DNA of 64,000 bases, taken from the NCBI GenBank assembly GCA_017161075.1, contig CP046174.1, forward strand, positions 1 to 64,000, written 5' to 3'. Shown piece after piece: positions 1 through 11,287 of the stretch. Source of the stretch: Erysipelotrichaceae bacterium 66202529. GTDB taxonomy: Bacteria; Bacillota_I; Bacilli_A; Erysipelotrichales; Erysipelotrichaceae. The notes below the pieces were generated by a model, which was not told the origin of the DNA, made no database searches, and worked only from the letters and a program-made list of their open reading frames with translations. The translations under genes and the position numbers were made by a program. Numbering within the stretch: position 1 is the stretch's first letter; every line of letters begins with the position of its first letter.

Positions 1-1359
1 ATGTCTAATTTTGCAAAGGTTCAACTTGAGCAGATCTGGCAGAAAACACTTCAGCTCATAAATGAAAGTGCACATTTCGATGATGCCGTATTCAATGCAT
101 GGTATAAAGAAGATTCTCATCTCTTTGATATAGAGGATGATTTTGCGACCATTGTTGTTCCTTATAAGATCAACAAACAAATCATGATGGATTCCATTGA
201 TTTGATTCAGCAAAAGCTGTCCGATGTACTGGATATGAAAGTCTCCTGTCAAATCCTGTTAAAGAGCGAAGTGGATATGCTTCAGCCATCATCTGTCGTG
301 AAAAGAAGAAATGAGATTTTATTTGAAGACAAAGTAAAAAAAGAGTATACCTTCGACAGCTTTGTCGTTGGGAAAAACAACCGGGAAGCTCATGCAGCGG
401 CACTCTCTGTATGCTATTATCCCGGAAAATTCAACAATCCGCTGTTTATCTTTGGTAATTCAGGTCTGGGAAAAACCCACCTTCTGCATGCCATCGGCAA
501 CTATGTCAAGGCAAACAGACCGGAGGAAAAGGTTTTATACATCTACAGTGAGGATTTTGTCACACTGCTGATTGAAGCAATGAAAAATAAGACGGTTGAG
601 GATGTCAAGGAAATGATCTGCTCCGTTGATTATCTGTTGATTGATGATATCCAGCGTCTGAAACAGAGTACCTCGCAGGAAATTTTCTTCAATATGTATA
701 ACAAGCTGATTTCCGACAACAAGCAGATCGTCATTACCAGTGATATCCATCCTACTGAGCTTAAAGGTATTGAAAACAGGCTGATTTCCCGTTTTTCCAG
801 CGGCTTGTCCGTATCGGTAGGCTCTCCGGAATTTGAAACTGCAAAAGCTATTTTACAGAAAAAAATGGAAGGCCGCAGCGACGAGATTATGATTGATGAC
901 GAGGTTCTTGATTTTCTGGCAACCCGTTTCGCAAGCGATGTCAGAAAACTGGAGGGAACTCTCAATGAGCTGTTTTTTAAAGCAATATTATATAATCCGG
1001 AGCGCATTGATATCACATTCGCCAAGGAAATATTTAAGGAAAATCCTATTGTTGTAAAGCAAGAGGATGAGCTAACACCAAAGCAGATCAAAAATGCGGT
1101 ATGCGAATATTATGGCCTGACCAGAACACAGATCGAATCAAAATCCAGAACAAAAAATATAGCAAATGCACGACATATTGCTATATATCTGTGCAGAACG
1201 CATCTGGAAATGCCATTTGCGAAAATCGGTTTTGAATTTGGAAACCGCGATCATTCAACCATCATGTCATCCTATGAAAAGATGATGAAGCTGTTAAAGG
1301 AAAAGGAAACCTTTCAACAGGCTGTTATGCAGATTGAAAGCAGTCTGGGGATAAAATAG
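1..1359 (+). CDS. dnaA: Chromosomal replication initiator DnaA
   Basis: DnaA binds DnaA boxes at oriC, unwinds the origin and loads the replicative helicase in the cytoplasm. The 452-residue product has the usual layout. An N-terminal interaction domain covers about residues 1-90. An AAA+ core follows, with Walker A GNSGLGKT near residue 152 and Walker B LLIDDIQ near 212. The C-terminal DNA-binding helix-turn-helix carries the signature GNRDHSTIM near 417. Length is normal for Firmicutes. The window begins at its ATG, so its promoter and any upstream part of the origin cannot be seen. dnaN follows after 150 bases that hold DnaA-box-like sequences. The identification is secure. Confidence 0.98.
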   Translation: MSNFAKVQLEQIWQKTLQLINESAHFDDAVFNAWYKEDSHLFDIEDDFATIVVPYKINKQIMMDSIDLIQQKLSDVLDMKVSCQILLKSEVDMLQPSSVVKRRNEILFEDKVKKEYTFDSFVVGKNNREAHAAALSVCYYPGKFNNPLFIFGNSGLGKTHLLHAIGNYVKANRPEEKVLYIYSEDFVTLLIEAMKNKTVEDVKEMICSVDYLLIDDIQRLKQSTSQEIFFNMYNKLISDNKQIVITSDIHPTELKGIENRLISRFSSGLSVSVGSPEFETAKAILQKKMEGRSDEIMIDDEVLDFLATRFASDVRKLEGTLNELFFKAILYNPERIDITFAKEIFKENPIVVKQEDELTPKQIKNAVCEYYGLTRTQIESKSRTKNIANARHIAIYLCRTHLEMPFAKIGFEFGNRDHSTIMSSYEKMMKLLKEKETFQQAVMQIESSLGIK

Positions 1360-1509
1360 CAAAGATATCCACATGTTTCAACTTTCCATCCACAGCGAAA
1401 TTTGTTAAAATAAGCCTATGTTCAAAGTGTTTTTTGAATTTTTCCACACTTTCCACATACTTATTGTTATATATTTACTTATAAAACATAAAAGAAGGGA
1501 GCATCACCC
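1360..1509. other. Candidate oriC segment (dnaA-dnaN spacer)
   Basis: This AT-rich spacer lies where many Firmicutes have the unwinding half of a bipartite origin. It contains 9-mers close to the DnaA box TTATCCACA: ATATCCACA at 1365-1373 and TTTTCCACA at 1440-1448, each with one mismatch, and CTTTCCACA at 1449-1457 with two. An AT-only-like run at about 1462-1495 could be the melting region. No perfect box was found, and the segment before dnaA is outside the window. The dnaN promoter must also lie here. Confidence 0.5.
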
Positions 1510-2628
1510 ATGTACTTTAAGGTGTCTAAAAAAGAATTCTACAATGCATTATCTGTGGCATCACGTGCCATCTCTACATTTTCTCCTCTTCCGGCTTTTT
1601 CCGGTATTAAAATCGACGCAAAGGAGGATTGTCTGATTCTGACCGGAAGTGATTCCGATGTATCCATCCAGACAAAGCTGACAAAATCCGAAGAATGTGT
1701 TCTTGAAATTCGTGATATGGGTTCTATTGTTATAGAAGCAAAATATATCCTTGAAATCGTTCGTAAAATCGATGCAGAAGAAATTGAATTTGAAATGATA
1801 GACGGTTCTCTCACTAAGATCAGTGGAAATACAGCAGAATTCAGAATTAACGGAATGCGTGCCAATGAATATCCGGCCATTGATTTTTCAAAGCCGAAGG
1901 AATGCTTTGCCTTGAAAGAGGAAACATTGAAAAAGGTTATTTTGCAGACCAGCTTTGCGACAAGTGATAAGGAAACGCGTCCGGTACTGACCGGTGTGAA
2001 TTTTCACTGTGAAGGAAATACGTTGCATTGTGTTGCCACAGACTCCTATCGACTGGCTAAGAAAACCATCGATATTGCTGAAGCTTTAAACTTCAATATC
2101 ACCATTCCTGCAAAATCCCTTTCAGAGGTTGTAAAAACACTGGAAGGTGAAGGAGAGGTTGAAATAGCAGTGAATGATAAAAAAGCACAGTTTATTATTC
2201 ACGATACAATCGTACAGACAAGACTGATTGATGGCGTATACCCGGAAACGAGCCGTCTGATTCCATTGCAGTTTGATTATGAGCTGACGATTGATTCCAG
2301 AGATTTATTAAATGCGATTGACCGTGCAAGCTTTATTAAAAATGACGGTGTATCTGTTATCAAATTCAGTTTGAGTGAACAGGAATGTGTGCTGTCCAGT
2401 AAATCAGTAGAGGTTGGATCCTCCACAGAGGTTTTAAGCAGTGCAAGCTTCCATGGAAATTCTCTGGAAATCAGCTGTAACGGACGCTATGTATTTGATG
2501 CGATCAAAGCATTGAGCGGCAGTCTTGTGACATTCCGTTTATGCGGAGAAATGAAGCCGTTTATTATCAAATCTGTCGATGATGATAATGTTTTACAGCT
2601 TGTTCTTCCAGTAAGAACCTACGCTTAA
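1510..2628 (+). CDS. dnaN: DNA polymerase III sliding clamp (beta subunit)
   Basis: DnaN forms the ring-shaped dimer that tethers DNA polymerase III and repair proteins such as MutS and MutL to DNA. The 372-residue length, the start MYFKVSKKEFYNAL and the end LQLVLPVRTYA are typical of the family. The triple clamp-fold repeat is spread over the protein. The segment TDSYRLAKK near residue 178 is the conserved family stretch. A ribosome site AAGAAGGGAG precedes the ATG. A clear terminator follows the stop, so dnaN is transcriptionally separate from the yaaA-recF-gyrB-gyrA block. Confidence 0.97.
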   Translation: MYFKVSKKEFYNALSVASRAISTFSPLPAFSGIKIDAKEDCLILTGSDSDVSIQTKLTKSEECVLEIRDMGSIVIEAKYILEIVRKIDAEEIEFEMIDGSLTKISGNTAEFRINGMRANEYPAIDFSKPKECFALKEETLKKVILQTSFATSDKETRPVLTGVNFHCEGNTLHCVATDSYRLAKKTIDIAEALNFNITIPAKSLSEVVKTLEGEGEVEIAVNDKKAQFIIHDTIVQTRLIDGVYPETSRLIPLQFDYELTIDSRDLLNAIDRASFIKNDGVSVIKFSLSEQECVLSSKSVEVGSSTEVLSSASFHGNSLEISCNGRYVFDAIKALSGSLVTFRLCGEMKPFIIKSVDDDNVLQLVLPVRTYA

Positions 2629-2635
2629 TAGTCAG

Positions 2636-2665
2636 GCAGCTCGGTTAATACCCAGCTGCTTTTTC
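2636..2665 (+). terminator. Rho-independent terminator after dnaN
   Basis: The inverted repeat GCAGCT/AGCTGC is followed by a run of T, immediately downstream of the dnaN stop. Confidence 0.8.
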
Positions 2666-2802
2666 TATGCTTTATTTATAAAAGTAGTCCTTTTTAACTG
2701 CCGGATCATCCTGTTTGAAAAAATAAAAAAATTACATATGAAAATTGATGTAGAAAAGTTTGAAAACCATTGGAAAAACTAACAAAAAACCTTTAAATAT
2801 GA

Positions 2803-2808
2803 TATAAT
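2803..2808 (+). promoter_or_regulatory. -10 box for the yaaA-recF-gyrB-gyrA operon
   Basis: TATAAT lies 28 bases before the yaaA start in an AT-rich region. The -35 region at the proper distance (about 2780-2785, TAACAA) is weak, so the start site is approximate. Confidence 0.55.
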
Positions 2809-2835
2809 ATATAAGAATGTGAAAGAGGTTTTATA

Positions 2836-3039
2836 ATGGATATAAAGATAACCAGTGAATACATAACTTTAGGTCAACTGCTGAAAATGACAGATTTTAT
2901 CCAGAGCGGCGGTGAAGCAAAATTTGCGGTGAAATCACTTGCAATCAAAGTGAACCAGGAACAGGAAAACCGCAGAGGACGCAAGCTGTATGCAGGCGAT
3001 GTCATCGAAATTGAGGGCAGTGTATTTACTTTGTCATGA
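2836..3039 (+). CDS. yaaA: S4-domain RNA-binding protein YaaA (RlbA)
   Basis: This 67-residue protein consists of almost nothing but an S4 RNA-binding fold. The family-typical pieces ITLGQLLKM, SGGEAK and GDVIEIEG are visible. It sits in the conserved slot between dnaN and recF. YaaA-family proteins have been linked to ribosome assembly in Bacillus, but no reaction can be read from the sequence. The stop overlaps the recF start by 4 bases (ATGA), so translation is probably coupled. The ribosome site GAAAGAGG lies upstream of the ATG. Confidence 0.9.
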   Translation: MDIKITSEYITLGQLLKMTDFIQSGGEAKFAVKSLAIKVNQEQENRRGRKLYAGDVIEIEGSVFTLS

Positions 3040-4136
3040 GACTGGAAACACTGCGTCTACATGATTTTCGCAACTATGCAGATATAAATGTCAGCTTTTC
3101 TGACGGCATCCATATACTGACAGGAAAGAATGCACAGGGAAAAACCAATTTACTGGAATCTATTCTCTATCTGTCCACGACCAGATCCCATCGAACAAGT
3201 GAAGATAAAGATCTAATCAAAGAAGGTGAAGAAGCCTTCTTTATTAAAGCCTCGATTGCAAAGGAACAGAAAACGGAGGATATCCGTGTGACGGTAAATG
3301 AAAAAGGGAAAAATCTTTTTATTTATCAGAATCCTGTAAATCGCGTCAGTGATTTTATTGGTGAATTTAACTCTGTTATGTTCTGTCCGGATGATATGAA
3401 TCTGTTTCAGGCCTCTCCACGCGTCAGAAGACGCTTTGTGGACATGGAACTGAGTAAAATCAGTAAGAAGTATGTTTCTACTCTTTATGTCGCCACACGG
3501 CTTTTAAAAGAGCGCAATGCATATCTGAAGCAGGAGAGAGTAGATCGCTCTTATCTGGAGGTATTAACAGCACAGCTGGTGGATGCTTCTGTAATTATTA
3601 TAAAGCAACGGCATTTCTTTCTTGAGGAGCTTTTAGAAAAATGCAGAGCCTTTTACCGGCAGCTTTCCAATGATGATACGGATATCACGGTCAGATATTT
3701 GAGCTGTGTTCCATTTTCAGAAAAGGAACAAGAGCTGAAGGATGCATTGCTGAAAAAATATCAGAAGCATCTGGATCGCGATTTGCTTTTAAAGCAGACA
3801 ACAGCAGGTATTCATAAAGAAGATTTTATCTTTGAAATGAATAACAAGGAGCTTGTCAGCTATGCTTCCCAAGGACAAAAGCGAAGTGTGTTGCTGGCAT
3901 TAAAAATCGGGATGATCCACATGATTCACGAAATCACGCAGGAATATCCGGTTTTATTGCTGGATGATGTATTTTCGGAGCTGGATAGCTACCGTCAGGC
4001 AGAATTGCTGAAATCCCTGCCGCAAGAGGTACAGATTTTTATATCCACGACAGATACGGTGGATATGGAAGATATAAACAGTAATCGCAGAGTTACGTTG
4101 TGGTACGTAAACAACGGAACAATCGAACGATGTTAG
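3036..4136 (+). CDS. recF: DNA replication/repair protein RecF
   Basis: RecF is an SMC-like ATPase that helps load RecA at gapped DNA with RecO and RecR; recR is also in this window. The 366-residue product shows Walker A GKNAQGKTNLLE near residue 30. It has the ABC-type signature region YASQGQKRS near 280 and Walker B VLLLDDVFSELD near 307. Length is normal. It overlaps yaaA by 4 bases, and gyrB starts 11 bases after its stop, so it belongs to the same transcription unit. Confidence 0.97.
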   Translation: MRLETLRLHDFRNYADINVSFSDGIHILTGKNAQGKTNLLESILYLSTTRSHRTSEDKDLIKEGEEAFFIKASIAKEQKTEDIRVTVNEKGKNLFIYQNPVNRVSDFIGEFNSVMFCPDDMNLFQASPRVRRRFVDMELSKISKKYVSTLYVATRLLKERNAYLKQERVDRSYLEVLTAQLVDASVIIIKQRHFFLEELLEKCRAFYRQLSNDDTDITVRYLSCVPFSEKEQELKDALLKKYQKHLDRDLLLKQTTAGIHKEDFIFEMNNKELVSYASQGQKRSVLLALKIGMIHMIHEITQEYPVLLLDDVFSELDSYRQAELLKSLPQEVQIFISTTDTVDMEDINSNRRVTLWYVNNGTIERC

Positions 4137-4144
4137 GAGGATGA

Positions 4145-6091
<1,947 letters not shown>

Positions 6092-6109
6092 GAGGAGGTG
6101 TAAAGGAAC

Positions 6110-8623
6110 ATGGATTTAAATAAGGAAAAACTAATTCAGGTAGATATTTCTAAAGAAATGCGAACCTCCTTTCTGGACTATTCAATGTCTGTTATTGTAG
6201 ATCGTGCATTACCGGATGTGCGAGACGGGATGAAGCCTGTTCATCGCCGTATTCTTCATGCGATGAATGAGCTGGGAATTGTCGCCAGCAAGCCTTTTAA
6301 GAAGTCTGCCCGTATCGTCGGAGAAGTAATTGGTAAGTATCATCCGCACGGTGATATCGCTGTATATGATGCGATGGTGCGTATGGCACAGGATTTCAGT
6401 TACCGCTATATGCTTGTACAGGGGCATGGTAACTTTGGTTCCATGGATGGTGATGGTGCTGCGGCAATGCGTTATACCGAAGCAAGAATGTCTAAAATCG
6501 CAATGGAAATGATGAAGGATATCAATAAAAATACAGTTGATTTTATACCAAACTACGATAATGAGGAAACTGAGCCATCTGTATTACCGGCCAGATTTCC
6601 AAATCTTCTTGTGAACGGTTCCGTTGGAATCGCCGTAGGTATGGCAACCAATATACCTCCGCATAATCTTACAGAAACAATAGATGCAACATTTGCTATT
6701 ATGGATAATCCGGATATCTCCGTAGTGGAGCTGATGGATAATTATATCAAGGGTCCTGATTTTCCTACTGGAGGTATCATTCTGGGAAGAGCCGGTATCC
6801 GACAGGCGTTTGAAACAGGTCGCGGATCTATCTTGGTACGCAGTAAGCATCATTTGGAGGATATGGGAAACGGTAAGACTAGAATTGTTGTTACAGAAGT
6901 ACCATATCAGGTAAACAAGGCAAATCTGATAACAAAAATTGCTGATCTGGTAAGAGAAAAACAGATCGAAGGAATTACCTACCTGAACGATGAATCAAAT
7001 CGTGAGGGGATACGAATTGTTATCGAGCTTCGTAAGGATGCACAGCCGGATGTTATATTGAATCAGCTGTACCGTATGACACAGCTGCAGACATCCTTTG
7101 GTGTCAATATGCTGGCTTTGGTGGATAAGACACCGAAGCAGATGGGAATCCGGGAAGCGTTGCAGCATTATGTCGATCATCAGATTGATGTAACGGTACG
7201 CCGTACAAAGTTTGAGTTGAAAAAGGCAGAGGATCGAGCTCATATTTTAGAGGGTCTGCGTATTGCACTGGATCATATTGATGAGATTATTCATTTAATT
7301 CGTTCCAGTCAAAATGACGCTGAAGCAAGAGCAGGTTTAATGGAGCAGTTTAAACTGACTGAAATTCAGGCTAATGCCATTCTGGAAATGCGTCTGCGCC
7401 GGCTGACTGGATTGGAACGGGATAAAATTGAGAATGAATATCGTGAATTGATGGCTACTATAGCAGATTTACGTGATATTCTTGCAAATCATGACCGTGT
7501 TCTCTCTATCATTCGTGATGAACTGACGGAGGTTAAAAACCGTTTTGGTGATGAACGCCGTACAGAAATCAGTGAGGCTGATTATGATATGCAGGATGAG
7601 GATTTGATTCCTGTTGAGGATGTTGTTATCACAATGACGACCAACGGCTATATTAAGCGGATGCCGACAGATACATACCGTACGCAGAATCGAGGCGGAC
7701 GAGGTGTGAAGGGAATGTCAGTGAATGAGGATGATATTGTTGATCTGCTGATTACAATGTCTACGCATGATTATTTGATGCTTTTCACGAACCTTGGTAA
7801 GGTATATCGAATCAAGGGCTATAAGGTACCTAATTCAGGAAGAACTGCAAAGGGACTTCCGGTTGTAAATCTGTTGAATCTGGATAAGGAAGAAAAGGTG
7901 CGTGCACTTGTTCCTGTCCGTCCGGATAGTGAATCAAGCTTCCTGCTGTTTGTCACAAAGAACGGTCTTGTAAAGCGTACACCGATGAGTGAATTTGATT
8001 CTATTCGTCAGAATGGTAAGATTGCAATAACACTTCGTGAATTTGATGAGCTGGTTGGCGTCAAAGAAACCACTGGTGATGATGAAATTATTATTGCCGG
8101 ATCCAATGGTAAGGCTGTTCGATTCCATGAGGATGATATCCGTGCTATGGGACGTACTGCAAGCGGTGTGAAGGGCTTTAATGTTGATGGCTCCATTGTT
8201 GTGGGTGCTGCAACTTCAAAGGAAGGTACACATTTGCTGGCTGTCAGTGAGAACGGCTATGGTAAACGTACGGCTATTGAGGAATATCGTTTGACGACGC
8301 GCGGGGCAAAGGGTGTTAAGACGATCAATGTCACAAATAAAACAGGTGAGCTTGTGTCAGTGCGTGCTGTTAACGGTGATGAAGATGCGATGATTGTTAC
8401 AGATTCCGGTATTATCATTCGTATATCTGTTGGTGATATTGGTATTTACAGTCGTAATACACAGGGTGTGAAGCTTATCAATGTCTCCGGTGATGAATCC
8501 GTAGCTAAGGTAGCTATCGTGGAAAAGGAAGAGGATGTAGAAGAGGCATCTGATCAGGAAGCAGTATCAGAAAATAGTAATGAAACTGCAGCTGAGGGAA
8601 TTGACAATCCTGCAGAAGAATGA
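6110..8623 (+). CDS. gyrA: DNA gyrase subunit A, with Ile at position 83
   Basis: GyrA is the breakage-reunion subunit of gyrase. The 837-residue product has the catalytic Tyr122 in AAMRYTEAR. It also has the GyrA box region and a C-terminal beta-pinwheel built from repeated units such as [10 protein letters not shown] and RTASGVKGF. It ends in an acidic tail. The quinolone-resistance stretch reads [13 protein letters not shown]. The residue matching E. coli Ser83 is therefore Ile (codon ATC at 6356-6358), while Asp87 is kept. Ile at this site is a classic fluoroquinolone-resistance state in other species. The promoter for serS overlaps the 3' end of this gene. Confidence 0.98.
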   Translation: MDLNKEKLIQVDISKEMRTSFLDYSMSVIVDRALPDVRDGMKPVHRRILHAMNELGIVASKPFKKSARIVGEVIGKYHPHGDIAVYDAMVRMAQDFSYRYMLVQGHGNFGSMDGDGAAAMRYTEARMSKIAMEMMKDINKNTVDFIPNYDNEETEPSVLPARFPNLLVNGSVGIAVGMATNIPPHNLTETIDATFAIMDNPDISVVELMDNYIKGPDFPTGGIILGRAGIRQAFETGRGSILVRSKHHLEDMGNGKTRIVVTEVPYQVNKANLITKIADLVREKQIEGITYLNDESNREGIRIVIELRKDAQPDVILNQLYRMTQLQTSFGVNMLALVDKTPKQMGIREALQHYVDHQIDVTVRRTKFELKKAEDRAHILEGLRIALDHIDEIIHLIRSSQNDAEARAGLMEQFKLTEIQANAILEMRLRRLTGLERDKIENEYRELMATIADLRDILANHDRVLSIIRDELTEVKNRFGDERRTEISEADYDMQDEDLIPVEDVVITMTTNGYIKRMPTDTYRTQNRGGRGVKGMSVNEDDIVDLLITMSTHDYLMLFTNLGKVYRIKGYKVPNSGRTAKGLPVVNLLNLDKEEKVRALVPVRPDSESSFLLFVTKNGLVKRTPMSEFDSIRQNGKIAITLREFDELVGVKETTGDDEIIIAGSNGKAVRFHEDDIRAMGRTASGVKGFNVDGSIVVGAATSKEGTHLLAVSENGYGKRTAIEEYRLTTRGAKGVKTINVTNKTGELVSVRAVNGDEDAMIVTDSGIIIRISVGDIGIYSRNTQGVKLINVSGDESVAKVAIVEKEEDVEEASDQEAVSENSNETAAEGIDNPAEE

Positions 8624-8629
8624 TATAAA
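8601..8629 (+). promoter_or_regulatory. Strong promoter for the serS T-box, overlapping the gyrA stop
   Basis: TTGACA (8601-8606), a 17-base spacer and TATAAA (8624-8629) give a near-consensus sigma-A promoter. The -35 box and spacer lie inside the last gyrA codons and stop codon. The predicted start near 8636 is just upstream of the T-box stem I. Confidence 0.75.
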
Positions 8630-8636
8630 ATAATAA

Positions 8637-8866
8637 AACGTTGATAAGGTCAAGTAATAGAGTATGCTACTTTCAGAGATATAACGGATGGTGCGAGTTA
8701 TAATAGCTGCTTATGAAATCCGCCTTTGAGTGAATCTATGAACTATAAGTAGTTGATTCCGGTAGCGCCGTTATAGCTTTGAGAGGATATATTTTATGAA
8801 AGATATATCAAAAAGGGTGGCAACACGAGGTATCGTCCCTTTATGGACATGCCTCTTTTTTATATT
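8637..8866 (+). promoter_or_regulatory. T-box riboswitch, serine (UCU) specifier
   Basis: T-box leaders bind uncharged tRNA and prevent termination of the downstream gene. The conserved T-box core GGGTGGCAACACG is at about 8815-8827. It is followed by a terminator stem (GAGGTATCGTCC with GGACATGCCTC) and a T run ending near 8863. In stem I an AGAGA motif occurs near 8677, and the specifier loop reads GTGAATCTATGAAC. This places TCT (Ser) at 8735-8737, matching the downstream serS. The assignment is strong; exact stem boundaries were not folded. Confidence 0.92.
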
Positions 8867-8882
8867 ATAGGAGGTTATGGTT

Positions 8883-10169
8883 ATGCTTGATATGAAATTT
8901 TTGCGTGAAAATCCTGAACTTGTAAAGGAAAATATTAAAAAGAAGTTCCAGGATCACAAGATTGAGCTTGTAGATAAAGTAATTGCTATGGATAAGGAAA
9001 ATCGTTCTCTGAAGCAAAGAGGCGATGAGCTTCGCAGCAAACGAAATGCTATGAGTAAGGAAATTGGCGGGTTAATGGCAAAGGGTCTGAAGGATGAAGC
9101 AAATGCGATAAAGGCAAAGGTTCAGGCTATGGCAGATGAAATGAAGGAAACAGAAATCAAAGAGTCTGAGCTTGCAGAAAAAATAAAAGAGATGATGATG
9201 CAGATTCCTAATATTATACACGCAACTGTGCCGATCGGTAAGGACGATACTGAAAATGTGGAGCTTCAGAAATATGGTGAACCTGCTGTTCCTGATTTTG
9301 AAATTCCATATCACACGGAAATTATGGAGAGCTTTGACGGTATTGATTTGGATAGTGCAAGAAAGGTTGCAGGAAACGGATTTTATTATCTGATGGGAGA
9401 TATCGCCCGACTGCATTCTGCTGTTATTTCTTATGCCCGTGACTTTATGATTGACCGGGGGTTTACTTATGTGGTTCCTCCGTTTATGATTCGCAGTAAT
9501 GTGGTTACCGGTGTAATGAGCTTTGCTGAGATGGAAGGCATGATGTATAAAATCGAAGGTGAAGATTTGTATCTAATAGGCACTAGTGAGCATTCTATGA
9601 TTGGTAAGTTCATAGATACCATACTGGATGAAAAGAAGCTGCCTTATACGTATACAAGCTATTCTCCTTGCTTCCGTAAGGAGAAGGGCGCACACGGTAT
9701 TGAAGAACGCGGAGTTTACCGTATACACCAGTTCGAAAAACAGGAAATGATTGTGGTATGTAAACCAGAGGAAAGTGCAGAATGGTTTGTTAAGTTGTAT
9801 ACAAATACAGTTGATTTATTTAGAAGTCTGGATATTCCTGTTAGAACATTAGAGTGCTGCTCCGGTGATCTTGCAGATTTGAAAAACAAGTCAGTTGATG
9901 TTGAAGCATGGAGTCCACGTCAGAAAAAATATTTTGAGGTAGGTAGCTGTTCAAATTTAACTGATGCACAGGCTAGACGCTTAGGCATTCGAGTGAAAGG
10001 TGAGAATGGAAAATATTTCGCACATACTTTGAATAATACAGTTGTTGCACCTCCACGTATGCTGATTGCTTTCTTAGAAAATAATTTGAATAAGGATGGC
10101 AGTGTTAACATTCCTGAAAAATTGCAGCCATATATGGGTGGAACAAAAATTTTAATGCCTAAAAGATAA
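8883..10169 (+). CDS. serS: Seryl-tRNA synthetase
   Basis: SerS charges tRNA-Ser with serine in the cytoplasm. It has the long N-terminal coiled coil that grips tRNA (about residues 30-105, rich in Lys and Glu). The class II catalytic domain follows, with YTSYSPCFRKEKG (motif 2) and TVVAPPRMLIAFLEN (motif 3 region). I chose the ATG at 8883, giving 428 residues starting MLDMKFLREN. GGAGG at 8870-8874 is 8 bases from it but only 2 from the ATG at 8877. Expression is controlled by the T-box leader just upstream. A terminator follows. Confidence 0.97.
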   Translation: MLDMKFLRENPELVKENIKKKFQDHKIELVDKVIAMDKENRSLKQRGDELRSKRNAMSKEIGGLMAKGLKDEANAIKAKVQAMADEMKETEIKESELAEKIKEMMMQIPNIIHATVPIGKDDTENVELQKYGEPAVPDFEIPYHTEIMESFDGIDLDSARKVAGNGFYYLMGDIARLHSAVISYARDFMIDRGFTYVVPPFMIRSNVVTGVMSFAEMEGMMYKIEGEDLYLIGTSEHSMIGKFIDTILDEKKLPYTYTSYSPCFRKEKGAHGIEERGVYRIHQFEKQEMIVVCKPEESAEWFVKLYTNTVDLFRSLDIPVRTLECCSGDLADLKNKSVDVEAWSPRQKKYFEVGSCSNLTDAQARRLGIRVKGENGKYFAHTLNNTVVAPPRMLIAFLENNLNKDGSVNIPEKLQPYMGGTKILMPKR

Positions 10170-10179
10170 AATTTTATAA

Positions 10180-10213
10180 AAAGTGAGTTTTTAATGAAAT
10201 CTCGCTTTTTTTA
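10180..10213 (+). terminator. Terminator after serS
   Basis: The imperfect stem AAAGTGAG/CTCGCTTT is followed by a T run 10 bases after the serS stop. Confidence 0.7.
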
Positions 10214-11149
10214 TTGCTAAAAACGCCTTCATATATTCTGGCTAAAATTATGAAATAAGCCCTTATTTATCGTGTTTTTCAAACATCTTTTATATAATTC
10301 AAGTGCTATGATTTGCATCGTAATCAATAATGATGGAGAACTGGTTGACTCATTACAAATGACAACACTATATTTTAGCTATTATTATGTTTCACGTGAA
10401 ACAATTTAATCCAGCGGAGAAAAAATATGAATACAAAAAATGTGATAATCTGAAAATGAATGTCAATCTTCATATGATAAAGATAAGTATTGATTTTTTT
10501 ATAAGCTATAACATTTATTTCATAAAAACAGAAAACGTAAATAAAGTCAGGTACGGAGCTATAATCATATGAATGTTTTTTCATATGCAATGTAGCTATT
10601 GCATAATGAGCATTAAGATGCAATTTGCAGATATACCAAAGTATTGTGACACAGTATCATAACTCTGCAATAATTTCATTTAAATTAAATATACTCATAA
10701 AGATGCATGAATATATTGGTAAAGTATATAGTATATTGGTAAGCTCACATAAAATTATATTTAAGTATGGAGATTACAATAAAAGCTAGAGTATATATTT
10801 TTTGATGTCTATAAAAATATTCATATGATATACTTTATTATGATGTATGATGATAAGAGGAAAACCAATACACAAAATAGTGAGAATCAAAATCGAGTTT
10901 ATATAGATGTGTTCCGCTATTATCTATACAGCATGTGATGAAGATTTAAATAACATATTCTAATTCATCATAGTAGGTTGTATGCGGGATAGTATTTATC
11001 ATAAACGAATTATAAAACAAGTAATAGGATGTATGTATAATCGAATTATAAGCTGTTTAAGCAATTAAAATACTAATAGTTTATTTGTATCATATTGAAA
11101 ATTATAAATAACATTACACTAAAAAAATTATGTGAAAGGAAATAAAGTG
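10214..11149. other. AT-rich non-coding tract
   Basis: Nearly 1 kb without a convincing gene, clearly richer in A and T than its flanks. It contains a perfect parS at 10388-10403. There is a direct repeat TATATTGGTAA at 10712-10722 and 10732-10742, and two copies of CGAATTATAA near 11007 and 11043. Short open frames here lack ribosome sites, and one simply reads through the parS. I see no transposon remnant. It may be a spacer around a segregation site. Confidence 0.6.
10388..10403. promoter_or_regulatory. parS: parS centromere site (ParB/Spo0J binding)
   Basis: TGTTTCACGTGAAACA is a perfect 16-base palindrome identical to the Bacillus parS consensus. ParB/Spo0J nucleates on such sites near the origin to drive chromosome segregation and SMC loading. 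This copy lies about 10 kb from dnaA in non-coding DNA. parA and parB are not in the window. Confidence 0.93.
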
Positions 11150-11177
11150 TTGAAAAATGCATAGGATATGCTATAAT
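11150..11177 (+). promoter_or_regulatory. Promoter of the SRP RNA
   Basis: TTGAAA (11150-11155), a 16-base spacer and TATAAT (11172-11177) precede the predicted RNA start by about 7 bases. Confidence 0.7.
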
Positions 11178-11183
11178 ATATAA

Positions 11184-11267
11184 GCTACTACAATGGTATC
11201 TACTGAATTAGGTCAGATTGGGAACAAAGCAGCCTTAAGGGAGCTCTATCATGTGTGGTAGCCCTTT
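11184..11267 (+). ncRNA. ffs: Signal recognition particle RNA (small, 4.5S type)
   Basis: The RNA partner of Ffh, which targets nascent membrane proteins. The conserved domain IV core is readable as GGTCAGATTGGGAACAAAGC followed by AGCC. The two ends pair (GCTACTAC with GTGGTAGC) and the hairpin runs into a T stretch that would serve as terminator. A good promoter lies directly upstream. Its short length indicates the single-hairpin type without an Alu domain. Firmicutes often carry it next to tadA and dnaX, as here. Confidence 0.88.
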
Positions 11268-11287
11268 TTTATATCCGAGGTATTCAT

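Noticed and set aside
10387..10572. Open frame of 61 codons over the parS site
   Set aside because: Its start is produced by the parS palindrome itself, it has no ribosome site and looks like AT-rich noise.
11255..11287. GTG start for tadA
   Set aside because: It lies inside the SRP RNA and terminator; the ATG at 11288 has its own ribosome site.
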